A DNA stretch of 64,000 bases from Streptomyces liangshanensis (GTDB lineage: Bacteria > Actinomycetota > Actinomycetes > Streptomycetales > Streptomycetaceae). A program made the translations under genes and the position numbers. Positions 1 to 7,737 of this stretch are shown here, piece after piece (position 1 is the first letter of the stretch; the number at the start of each line of letters is the position of its first letter). Below the pieces are notes generated by a model, which had not been told where the DNA came from, made no database searches, and worked only from the letters and a program-made list of their open reading frames with translations. The stretch spans positions 6,138,501 through 6,202,500 of the forward strand of contig NZ_CP050177.1 in the NCBI RefSeq assembly GCF_011694815.1. The letters run 5' to 3'.

Positions 1-650
1 TACCCGACCCGCAGCCCCGCCAGGCCCCAGGTCTTCGTGAGGCTGCGGATCACGACCAGGCCCGGCACGTCCACGCGCCCGGCCAGCGCCTCCGGCTCGC
101 CCGGCACCGCGTCCATGAATGCCTCGTCCACGACCAGCGTCCGCCCCGGCCGGGCCAGTGACGCGATCGTCGCGGCCGGGTGGAGCACGGACGTCGGGTT
201 CGTGGGATTGCCCAGGACCACCAGGTCCGCGTCCTCCGGGACGGCCGCCGGATCGAGCAGGAAGCCGTCCGACGCGCGGAGCAGGACCCGCCGTACGGTG
301 TGCCCCGCGTCCCGCAGCGCCGCCTCCGGCTCGGTGAACTGCGGGTGCACGACCACCGGCCGCCGCACCGGCAGCGCCCGGGCCAGCAGGACGAACGCCT
401 CCGCCGCCCCCGCCGTCAGCAGCACCCGCTCCACCGGCAGCCCGTGCCGCGCCGCGACCGCCGCGCGGGCCGCCCGCCCGTCGGGGTAGGCGGCGAGCCC
501 GGTCATCGAGTCGGCGATCCGGGCGCGCAGCCACGCCGGGGGAGTGCCGGCCCGGACGTTGACCGCGAGGTCGACGAGCGCGCCGGAGCAGTCCCGTACC
601 TCGGCGTCGCCGTGATGCCCGAGGTCATGGAGGTCAGCGCGCGTAGACAT
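1..650 (-). CDS. cobC: CobC-like PLP aminotransferase (threonine-phosphate decarboxylase type), partial
   Basis: The reading frame runs off the left edge; 216 codons are visible from ATG 650. It has the class I/II aminotransferase fold of the Rv2231c/CobC family, which supplies the aminopropanol arm of cobalamin. Visible marks are a HHGDAE N-terminal segment, LAVNVRAGTPP, a GNPTNPT loop, VVDEAF (the PLP-contacting Asp region) and SLTKTWGLAG, where Lys206 should be the Schiff-base lysine. The C-terminal substrate domain is outside the window. It lies 96 bases after cobE in the same direction. The start is uncertain: ATG 650 has no good ribosome site, whereas a strong site (713-720) precedes an out-of-frame GTG at 708. 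Histidinol-phosphate aminotransferase is a less likely alternative given the cobalamin neighbours. Confidence 0.85.
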   Translation of the reverse strand, partial: MSTRADLHDLGHHGDAEVRDCSGALVDLAVNVRAGTPPAWLRARIADSMTGLAAYPDGRAARAAVAARHGLPVERVLLTAGAAEAFVLLARALPVRRPVVVHPQFTEPEAALRDAGHTVRRVLLRASDGFLLDPAAVPEDADLVVLGNPTNPTSVLHPAATIASLARPGRTLVVDEAFMDAVPGEPEALAGRVDVPGLVVIRSLTKTWGLAGLRVG

Positions 651-708
651 GGCTGCCACAGGCCTGCTCGTCGCCGTGCAGAGAGGGGTCGGCGGGTATG
701 GGGGTCAC
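634..708 (-). other. 24-codon leader ORF, or displaced start of cobC
   Basis: GGAAGGAG at 713-720 sits 4 bases before GTG 708, the best ribosome site near cobC. The frame reads 24 codons and stops at TGA 634-636, inside the first codons of the cobC frame. It ends at a CG-dinucleotide run (about 637-642). Two extra bases there would join it in frame to the HHGDAE segment of cobC. It is either a real short leader or the true N-terminus of cobC split by a 2-base slip in the CG run. Confidence 0.35.
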
Positions 709-746
709 CGGGCTCCTTCCGAGTGCCACCGGGTCCGCCGGGGGCG

Positions 747-1208
747 TCAGGACGCGCCCCGCGGAGTACCGCGTGGCCGCTGTTGTCTACCGTCTGCACC
801 TGCGTCGTGTCCAGGCCATCCCGTTACACCCGGCCCGTCGGCACGGGCCACCGCGCACGTCGCGGAGGCGGGCCGGCCCGCGGGCCGGGAGGCGCGTTTC
901 GGTACGAGCAGCTCACCGCCGCGGGCCAGCGCCGCGGCCTCCGCGACGGACGGGGTGCCGAGGGCGGCGAGCGCCGCGGCGGACGGGTTCGGTACGGCGA
1001 CGTCCGCGAGGAAGGCCGCCGCGTACCCCCGTACCGGCACTCCGAGGCGCGCCGCCGCGGCCGTGATCCCGGTCTCACCGGCGCGGGTGTCGACGGTGGC
1101 CAGTTCCACGACGTCGCCCGCCGCGAGCCCGGCGTCCCGCAGGGTTTCCGCGATCAGGCGCAGGATTTCGCCAGCCGCGACGCCCGGCCGGGCCCCGACG
1201 CCGACCAC
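747..1208 (-). CDS. cobE: CobE/CbiG C-terminal-domain protein
   Basis: A 153-residue protein matching the CobE/CbiG C-terminal domain: VVGVGARPG at the N-terminus, LATVDTRAGETG in the middle, then VPNPSAA, GTPSVAEAAAL and LLVPK. In the aerobic route CobE is a stand-alone protein of poorly defined role; in the anaerobic route this domain is the C-terminal part of CbiG, which opens the delta-lactone of cobalt-precorrin-5A. I chose GTG 1208 because it starts the first conserved strand and leaves 54 bases to the divergent ZIP gene. No strong ribosome site is seen. The frame stays open far upstream, but that is antisense to other genes. Confidence 0.75.
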   Translation of the reverse strand: MVGVGARPGVAAGEILRLIAETLRDAGLAAGDVVELATVDTRAGETGITAAAARLGVPVRGYAAAFLADVAVPNPSAAALAALGTPSVAEAAALARGGELLVPKRASRPAGRPASATCAVARADGPGVTGWPGHDAGADGRQQRPRGTPRGAS

Positions 1209-1262
1209 CAGCGGAGACCCCGGATGTGCGCCGGAGGGCCCTGATCGGCTAAGCAGGGGCCC

Positions 1263-2033
1263 ATGGCGGTCTTCGTCGCGCTCGGCGCGTTCCTCATGAC
1301 CCTCTTCGGAGGCTGGACGGCGCAACGCGTCACCGACCGCCGGCACCTGGTGCTGGGCCTGGCGGGCGGGCTGATGCTGGGGGTGGTCGGGCTCGACCTG
1401 CTGCCGGAGGCGATGCACGCGGCGGGCCAAGAGGTCTTCGGCGTCCCGCAGGCGCTGCTGCTGTTCGTGGGCGGTTTCCTCGTCGCCCATCTGGTGGAAC
1501 GACTGCTGGCCGTCCGCCAGGCGTCCCACGGCGCGGACCCGAAGGAGAGCGAGGCGCTCGACGGCCACGACGGCCATGCCCACGCCCACGAGCGCGTGCC
1601 GCAGGTCGGGCTGACGGCCGCCGCGGCGATGGTCGGTCACAGCCTGATGGACGGCATCGCGCTGGGCGCGGCCTTCCAGATCGGCGGGGGCATGGGCGCG
1701 GCGGTCGCGCTCGCCGTCGTCGCCCACGACTTCGCCGACGGCTTCAACACGTACACGCTGACCAGTCTGTACGGGAACGACCGCCGCAAGGCGGTCATGA
1801 TGCTCGTCGCGGACGCCGTCGCGCCGGTGGTCGGCGCCGCGTCCACGCTGCTGTTCACGCTCCCCGAGGAACTGCTCGGCAGCTACCTCGGGTTCTTCGG
1901 CGGCGCCCTGCTCTACCTGGCCGCCGCCGAGATCCTGCCCGAGGCGCACCACGAGCATCCGGCGCGCTCCACGGTGCTGTGCACGGTGGTGGGGGTCGCG
2001 TTCATCTGGCTGGTGGTGGGCATCGCGGGCTGA
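1263..2033 (+). CDS. ZIP family metal transporter
   Basis: A 256-residue membrane protein with about eight hydrophobic segments. Family marks are a histidine-rich cytoplasmic loop at residues 100-110 (GHDGHAHAHE), and the metal-site helices HSLMDG (His126) and HDFADGFN (His155, Asp156), as in ZIP zinc/iron/cobalt importers. AGGGG precedes ATG 1263. It is a lone plus-strand gene inserted between minus-strand cobalamin genes. Cobalt supply is therefore an attractive role, but ZIP proteins mostly carry zinc or iron and nothing in the sequence fixes the metal. It converges with cobB at 2099. Confidence 0.88.
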   Translation: MAVFVALGAFLMTLFGGWTAQRVTDRRHLVLGLAGGLMLGVVGLDLLPEAMHAAGQEVFGVPQALLLFVGGFLVAHLVERLLAVRQASHGADPKESEALDGHDGHAHAHERVPQVGLTAAAAMVGHSLMDGIALGAAFQIGGGMGAAVALAVVAHDFADGFNTYTLTSLYGNDRRKAVMMLVADAVAPVVGAASTLLFTLPEELLGSYLGFFGGALLYLAAAEILPEAHHEHPARSTVLCTVVGVAFIWLVVGIAG

Positions 2034-2098
2034 GCGGTACGTCACGCCGCCCGCCCCGCCGCCGGCCCCGCCCGCCACCCCGCGCACCCCGCCGTACG

Positions 2099-3454
2099 TC
2101 ATCCCGCGCACCGCTCCACGAACCGCCGCGCCATCAGCGGTGTCGCCGCCCAGTGCGTGTGCAGGTAGCTGGCGTGCACTCCTTGTTGTACGAAGCCCTC
2201 CAGCCGCCGTTCCGGGTGGACCACGCCCCAGGCGGGCGCCGCGCCCGCGCCCGGCTCCAGGACCGTGCGGTGGAACTCGTGCCCCCGTACCCGCGTCCCC
2301 GCGACGGCCAGCGCGCTGTCGCCGACCGCCACCGCCTCCCGGTAGCCGAGCGTCAGCCGTCCCGACATCCGCCCGTCGGCGTCCAGCACCCCGCACATCG
2401 GCTTCCCGTCCAGCGACCGCGCGAGGTACAGCAGGCCCGCGCACTCCGCCGCCACCGGCGCCCCGGACAGGGCCAGCTCCGAAACGGCCTTGCGCAGCGG
2501 CTCGTTGGCCGACAGCTCCGGCGCGTACACCTCGGGGAAGCCACCACCGATCACCAACCCGCTCGTCCCGTCGGGCAGTTGTTCGTCCCGCAGCGGATCG
2601 AAGGGGACGACGTCCGCGCCGGCCGCCGCGAGCAGCTCGGTGTGTTCGGCGTACGAGAACGTGAACGCGGACCCGGCGGCCACCGCCACCACCGGCCGGG
2701 AGCCGACCGGTTCGGCCTCCGGGGACCACGGGGTCACGTCCAGCGCGGGCGCGCTGCGCGCCAGGCCCAGCAGCGCCTCCAGGTCGCACCCCGCCCGCAC
2801 CCGCCCGGCCAGCTCGCGCATCGATTCCACCGCGTCCGCGCGGCGTTCGGCGACGGGCACCAGGCCGAGGTGGCGGGAGGGCGTGCTGACCTGCTCGGTC
2901 CGCCGGAGCACCCCCATCACCGGCACGCCCGACCCGTCCAGCGCCTCGCGCAGCAGCAGTTCGTGCCGGTCCGAGGCGACCTTGTTGAGGATCACCCCGC
3001 CGATCCGCACCTCCGGGTCCCACGACGCGAAGCCGTGCACCAGCGCCGCCACCGAGCGGGACTGCGACGAGGCGTCCACCACCAGCACCACCGGGGCGCG
3101 CAGCAGCTTCGACACCTGGGCGGTGGAGGCGAGTTCGCCCTGCCCGGACGCGCCGTCGTAGAGGCCCATCACCCCTTCGACGATCGCCAGGTCGCACCCC
3201 GCCGCGCCGTGCGCGAACAGCGGCCCGATCAGGCCCGTACCGCTCATGTACGCGTCGAGGTTGCGCCCCGGCCGCCCGGAGCCGCCCGCCGAGACGGCGA
3301 GCGTGTGATAGCCGGGGTCGATGTAGTCGGGCCCCACCTTGTGCGGGGACACGGCGAGCCCGCGCTCGGAGAAGGCCGCCATCAGCCCGGTCGCGACCGT
3401 CGTCTTCCCGCTGCCCGACGACGGCGCGGCGATCACCAGGCGGGGGACACTCAC
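2099..3454 (-). CDS. cobB: Cobyrinic/hydrogenobyrinic acid a,c-diamide synthase
   Basis: A 451-residue CbiA/CobB enzyme that amidates side chains a and c of (hydrogeno)byrinic acid using glutamine and ATP. The N-terminal P-loop APSSGSGKTT is near residue 10, followed by KVGPDYIDPGYH, EGVMGLYDG and the C-terminal class I-like glutamine amidotransferase half with nucleophile ECAGLLYL and HASYLHTHW. GTG 3454 overlaps the cobO stop by 4 bases (GTGA); GTG 3457 is an equal alternative. It is the last gene of the riboswitch-led set; the next gene downstream (ZIP) is convergent. Confidence 0.93.
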   Translation of the reverse strand: MSVPRLVIAAPSSGSGKTTVATGLMAAFSERGLAVSPHKVGPDYIDPGYHTLAVSAGGSGRPGRNLDAYMSGTGLIGPLFAHGAAGCDLAIVEGVMGLYDGASGQGELASTAQVSKLLRAPVVLVVDASSQSRSVAALVHGFASWDPEVRIGGVILNKVASDRHELLLREALDGSGVPVMGVLRRTEQVSTPSRHLGLVPVAERRADAVESMRELAGRVRAGCDLEALLGLARSAPALDVTPWSPEAEPVGSRPVVAVAAGSAFTFSYAEHTELLAAAGADVVPFDPLRDEQLPDGTSGLVIGGGFPEVYAPELSANEPLRKAVSELALSGAPVAAECAGLLYLARSLDGKPMCGVLDADGRMSGRLTLGYREAVAVGDSALAVAGTRVRGHEFHRTVLEPGAGAAPAWGVVHPERRLEGFVQQGVHASYLHTHWAATPLMARRFVERCAG

Positions 3455-4050
3455 CACTCGATGCCCCTCTGGCCCTTCTGTCCCGCGTCCATCGGGTGCT
3501 TGACCTTGGTCATCTCGGTGACGAGATCCGCGAACTCCACCAGTTTCTCGGGGGCGTTGCGGCCGGTGATGACCACGTGCTGGGTGCCGGGACGGTCGCG
3601 CAGCACCTCGATGACCTCGTCCGTGTCCACCCACCCCCAGTGCAGCGGGTACATGAACTCGTCGAGCACGTACAGCTTGTGGGTCTCGTTCGCCAGGTCG
3701 CGCTTGACCTGTTCCCACCCCTCGCGCGCCGCCTCCTCGTTGGAGAGCTGGCTGTCGCGCTGCACCCACGACCAGCCCTCGCCCATCTTGTGCCAGGCGA
3801 CGGAACCGCCCTCGCCGCTCGCCCCCAGCACCTTGAGCGCCTGCTCCTCCCCGACCTTCCACTTCGCCGACTTCACGAACTGGAACACCCCGATCGGCCA
3901 CCCCTGCGTCCACGCGCGCAGCGCCAGGCCGAACGCCGCCGTCGACTTGCCCTTGCCCACGCCGGTGTGGACGAGGACGAGCGGGCGGTTGCGGCGCTGG
4001 CGGGTGGTGAGTCCGTCGTCCGGTACGGTCTCCGGCTGTCCCTGCGGCAT
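3451..4050 (-). CDS. cobO: Cob(I)yrinic acid a,c-diamide adenosyltransferase
   Basis: A 199-residue CobO/BtuR-type adenosyltransferase, which transfers adenosyl from ATP to cobalt(I) corrinoids. The P-loop GVGKGKST lies at residues 30-37, and the family signature HMGW...VLDEFMYPLHWGW region is recognisable in the second half. ATG 4050 shares one base with the stop of the chelatase gene (TAATG), and GGAGG lies 7 bases upstream, so translation is probably coupled. A longer upstream frame exists but overlaps the chelatase C-terminus and lacks conservation. Confidence 0.93.
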   Translation of the reverse strand: MPQGQPETVPDDGLTTRQRRNRPLVLVHTGVGKGKSTAAFGLALRAWTQGWPIGVFQFVKSAKWKVGEEQALKVLGASGEGGSVAWHKMGEGWSWVQRDSQLSNEEAAREGWEQVKRDLANETHKLYVLDEFMYPLHWGWVDTDEVIEVLRDRPGTQHVVITGRNAPEKLVEFADLVTEMTKVKHPMDAGQKGQRGIEW

Positions 4051-6107
4051 TACGCGGCCCTCCGTCGGTTGCCCTGCACGCCCTGCGTGCCGTGTGCGCC
4101 CTGTGCGCCCTGCACGTCCCTGACCAGCCCCGCGATGCTGTCGGCGCGCAGCTCGTCCAGGGTGATGCACGTGCCTTCCAGGTCGCCGGCGAGTGTCCCG
4201 GCGAGCCCGAGTCGTACGATGCCCGACTCGCAGTCCACGACCACCGAGGCCGTCCCCTCCGACGCGTGCAGCCGCGCGGCGCGCGCCGCGAGCGCGACCG
4301 GATCGGCGCCGCCCGTCGCCCGGCCGTCGGTCACCACGACGAGCAGCGGCCGGCGCGCGGGATCCCGCAGCCGCTCGACCCGCAGCACGTCGTGGGCCTT
4401 CAACAGCCCGGCGGCCAGGGGAGTCCGGCCCCCGGTCGGCAGCGACTCCAGGCGGGCCGCGGCCGCGTCCACGGACGACGTGGGAGGCAGCGCCACCTCG
4501 GCGTCCTTGCCCCGGAAGGTCACCAGCCCGACCTTGTCCCGGCGTTGGTAGGCGTCCAGCAGCAGCGAGAGCACCGCGCCCTTCACCGCGCTCATCCGCC
4601 GCTTGGCGGCCATGGACCCGGAGGCGTCGACCACGAACAGCACGAGGTTGCCCTCACGCCCCTCGCGGGTCGCCTGCCGCAGGTCGTCCTTGCGGATCAC
4701 CAGGCCGGTCCCGCTGCGGCCCCGGGCCCGCTGGTGCGGGGCGGCGGCCTGCACGGTCGCGGCGAGGTGCAGCTTGGTCAGCGCGCCCCGGGGCCGCCGG
4801 GACCCGGTGGTCCTGCCGTGTTCGGTCCGCGCGCGCGAGCGCCGCCCGGCGGCGCCCTCGCCGAGGCCGGGGACGCTGAGCGTCTTCGTACGGTACGGCT
4901 CACCGGCCTGTACGGCGGCCTGCTCACCGCCGCCCGGGCCCCCGGTCCCGGGGCGGGGCGACTCCCCGGGCGCGTCGCCCTCCCCGGACCCGGAGTCCTC
5001 CGGCGCGTCGGAACCGCTGTCGGGGGCCGGACCGCCGCCGCCGTCCCCGGGGCCGCCGCCGTCCCCCGGCCCGTCGGGCTCGGGATCGTCGTCCTCGCCC
5101 TTGAACTCCTCCAGCGTGTCGTCGAGTTTGTCCTCGTCCAGCCCCGGCGCGTCGAACGGGTTGCGCCGCCGCCGGTGCGGCAACGCGAGCAGCGCCGCCT
5201 GCCGGACGTCCTCCGCGAGCACGTCCGTACGCCCGGCCCACGCGGCCAGCGCCGTCGCGGTCCGCGCCATCACGATGTCGGCGCGCATCCCGTCCACCTC
5301 GAACGCGGCGCACGTCGCGGCTATCTGCAGCAGCGCCGCGTCGCCGAGCCGTACCTCGGGCAGCAGGGCCCGCGCGGTCACGATCCGCTCGCGCAGCGCG
5401 GTCTCCTCCCCGGCCCAGCGCGCCGCGAACCCGGCCGGGTCGTCGTCGTACGCGAGCCGCCGCCGTACGACCTCGACCCGCGACTCGGGCTCCCGGGACG
5501 CGGCGACCTCCACGGTCAGCCCGAACCGGTCGAGCAACTGCGGCCGCAGCTCCCCCTCTTCGGGGTTCATCGTCCCGACGAGCAGGAAGCGCGCAGCGTG
5601 CCGTACCGAGACCCCCTCGCGCTCGACGTACGAGGCGCCCATCGCGGCGGCGTCCAGCAGCAGGTCGACCAGGTGGTCGTGGAGGAGGTTGACCTCGTCC
5701 ACGTACAGCACCCCGCGGTGCGCGTCGGCGAGGAGCCCCGGCTCGAAGGCCTTCACGCCCTCCGACAGGGCCCGTTCGATGTCGAGCGCCCCGACGAGCC
5801 GGTCCTCCGAGGCCCCGACGGGCAGCTCGACCATCCGCGCGGGCCGGGGGGTGCCCGGACCGCTCTCGTGCGGGCCGTCCGGGCACCGCGGGTCGGGCGA
5901 GGCGGGATCGCAGCTGAACCGGCAGCCCGCCACCACGTCGACCTCGGGCATCAGCGCGGACAGCGCCCGCACGGCGGTGCTCTTCGCGGTGCCCTTCTCC
6001 CCACGGACCAGCACTCCACCGACCGCGGGACTGACGGCGTTGAGGAGCAGCGCGAGCCGCAGATCGTCCATTCCCACCACGGCGGTGAACGGAAAGGGGG
6101 TACTCAT
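4050..6107 (-). CDS. Putative cobaltochelatase subunit, ChlI/ChlD fusion (AAA+ plus VWA)
   Basis: A 685-residue protein. The AAA+ half has Walker A GEKGTAKST (36-44), LYVDEVNLL as Walker B, and GTMNPEEGELRPQLLDRF. An acidic, Gly/Pro-rich linker (about 340-420) follows, then a von Willebrand A domain with the metal-ion site VDASGSMAA near residue 495 and TDGRATGG. These are the I and D subunits of magnesium/cobalt chelatases in one chain, which energise cobalt insertion by a large CobN-type subunit. CobN is not in this window. The start ATG 6107 has AGGAG 5 bases upstream. It lies 82 bases after cobQ. Confidence 0.9.
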   Translation of the reverse strand: MSTPFPFTAVVGMDDLRLALLLNAVSPAVGGVLVRGEKGTAKSTAVRALSALMPEVDVVAGCRFSCDPASPDPRCPDGPHESGPGTPRPARMVELPVGASEDRLVGALDIERALSEGVKAFEPGLLADAHRGVLYVDEVNLLHDHLVDLLLDAAAMGASYVEREGVSVRHAARFLLVGTMNPEEGELRPQLLDRFGLTVEVAASREPESRVEVVRRRLAYDDDPAGFAARWAGEETALRERIVTARALLPEVRLGDAALLQIAATCAAFEVDGMRADIVMARTATALAAWAGRTDVLAEDVRQAALLALPHRRRRNPFDAPGLDEDKLDDTLEEFKGEDDDPEPDGPGDGGGPGDGGGGPAPDSGSDAPEDSGSGEGDAPGESPRPGTGGPGGGEQAAVQAGEPYRTKTLSVPGLGEGAAGRRSRARTEHGRTTGSRRPRGALTKLHLAATVQAAAPHQRARGRSGTGLVIRKDDLRQATREGREGNLVLFVVDASGSMAAKRRMSAVKGAVLSLLLDAYQRRDKVGLVTFRGKDAEVALPPTSSVDAAAARLESLPTGGRTPLAAGLLKAHDVLRVERLRDPARRPLLVVVTDGRATGGADPVALAARAARLHASEGTASVVVDCESGIVRLGLAGTLAGDLEGTCITLDELRADSIAGLVRDVQGAQGAHGTQGVQGNRRRAA

Positions 6108-6189
6108 AGGGCTCCTTCGCGTGCGATCGGTATGGGCCGGGCTGCCGGCCGGGTCAGGACGAGGGACGCCGGACCCGGGCCGGACGGCG

Positions 6190-7737
6190 TCATGGCGCAC
6201 CGGGCGGGACGAACGGCAGCCCCCCGGGGGCGCCCTCCTCGATCAGCCGCCACAGCGCGTCCGTGTCCGCGTGTTCCTCCACCAGGTCTCCCAGCAGGTC
6301 GAGCTGCTCCTCCCGCAGCGCCCCGAAGCTCGTGTCCGGCGCCGGTACGAACCGGCGCCCCGCCTCGCGCGCGACCTCCGTGAGGAAGCGCCGCCGGAAC
6401 GCGTCGTTCTCCAGCACCCCGTGCCAGTGCGTCCCCCGCACCGACCCCACCCGGCACCCGTCCAGCGCCGTGCCGCCCGCGTCGGAGACGAAGGCGGAGC
6501 CGCCGTCGACCTCCGCGACGCCGTGGTGGATCTCGTACCCCTCCACGGACTCGCCGAGGGCCACGCCCACCGGCCGCCCCAGCGTCTTCGCGCGCGCGAA
6601 CCGCACCCGTACCGGCAGCAGTCCGAGCCCGGCCACGACCCCCGCCCGCGACTCCACCTCGTCGTCGATCAGCTCGCCCAGCACCTGGTAGCCGCCGCAG
6701 ACGCCCAGCACGGGACGGCCCTCCGCCGCCCGGCGGGCCAGCGCGTCCGCGAGGCCGCGCTCCCGCAGCCAGGCCAGGGCGCCCACCGTGCCGCGCGTGC
6801 CGGGCACGACCACCAGGTCCGCGTCCGCCACCTCCTCGGCCCGGTCCACGAACCGCACGACCACGCCCGGTTCGGCCGCCAGCGCGTCCACGTCGGTGAA
6901 GTTGGACATCAGCGGTACGGCGCACACGGCGACCCGCAGGACGTCCTCGCCGTACGGGGCGGACGCCGCGGACTCCCGTACCGCGCCGCGCAGCGACACC
7001 CGCAGCCCGTCCTCCTCGTCGATGCCGAGCCCCGGCCGCCACGGCAGGACACCGAGGGTCGCGCGTCCGGTGAGGCCGCGCAGCATCTCCAACCCCGGTT
7101 CCAGCAGCGACACGTCGCCCCGGAACTTGTTGACCACGTACCCCGCGACCAGCGCCTGGTCCTCGGGGCTCAGCAGCGCGGTCGTCCCGAAGAACGAGGC
7201 GAACACCCCGCCCCGGTCGATGTCCCCGACCACGACCACCGGCAGGCGCGCGGCGCGGGCGATGCCCATGTTCACGATGTCGGTGCGGCGCAGGTTGATC
7301 TCGGCGGGGCTGCCGGCGCCCTCGCAGATCACGGCGTCGTACGTACGGCGCAGCTCGGCCAGGCACTCCAGCACGGTCCCGAGCAGCGCCTCCTGCCGGC
7401 CGCCGTGGTAGCCCCTGGCGCTCATCTCGCCCACCGGGCGCCCCATCAGGACCACTTGGCTGGTCCGGTCCCCGCCCGGTTTCAGCAGGACGGGGTTCAT
7501 CAGCGCGGTCGGCTCGACGCGGGACGCCTGCGCCTGCATCGCCTGGGCGCGGCCGATCTCCGCGCCCTCGCGCGTGACGAACGAGTTGAGGGACATGTTC
7601 TGGCCCTTGAAGGGCGCGACCTTGACGCCCTGGCGCACGAGCCACCGGCAGATGCCGGCCGTGACGACGCTCTTGCCCGCGTCGGAGGTGGTCCCGGCGA
7701 CAAGCAGCCCACCCCCGAGCCCACCCCGCCCCCTCAC
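6190..7737 (-). CDS. cobQ: Cobyric acid synthase
   Basis: A 515-residue CobQ/CbiP amidotransferase, which amidates side chains b, d, e and g of adenosylcobyrinic diamide with glutamine and ATP. It has a dethiobiotin-synthetase-like N-terminal half with P-loop AGTTSDAGKS (about 14-23), KGQNMSLNSFVT, EGAGSPAEINL, and a C-terminal glutaminase half with GVCGGYQVLG (nucleophile Cys) and GYEIHHG. GTG 7737 overlaps the cobD stop by 4 bases and has GGGAGG 10 bases upstream. It is translationally coupled to cobD. Confidence 0.95.
   Translation of the reverse strand: MRGRGGLGGGLLVAGTTSDAGKSVVTAGICRWLVRQGVKVAPFKGQNMSLNSFVTREGAEIGRAQAMQAQASRVEPTALMNPVLLKPGGDRTSQVVLMGRPVGEMSARGYHGGRQEALLGTVLECLAELRRTYDAVICEGAGSPAEINLRRTDIVNMGIARAARLPVVVVGDIDRGGVFASFFGTTALLSPEDQALVAGYVVNKFRGDVSLLEPGLEMLRGLTGRATLGVLPWRPGLGIDEEDGLRVSLRGAVRESAASAPYGEDVLRVAVCAVPLMSNFTDVDALAAEPGVVVRFVDRAEEVADADLVVVPGTRGTVGALAWLRERGLADALARRAAEGRPVLGVCGGYQVLGELIDDEVESRAGVVAGLGLLPVRVRFARAKTLGRPVGVALGESVEGYEIHHGVAEVDGGSAFVSDAGGTALDGCRVGSVRGTHWHGVLENDAFRRRFLTEVAREAGRRFVPAPDTSFGALREEQLDLLGDLVEEHADTDALWRLIEEGAPGGLPFVPPGAP

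Noticed and set aside
747..3197. Extension of cobE upstream to an 816-codon frame
   Set aside because: The extension is antisense to the ZIP gene and overlaps cobB; only the last 153 residues resemble a known domain.
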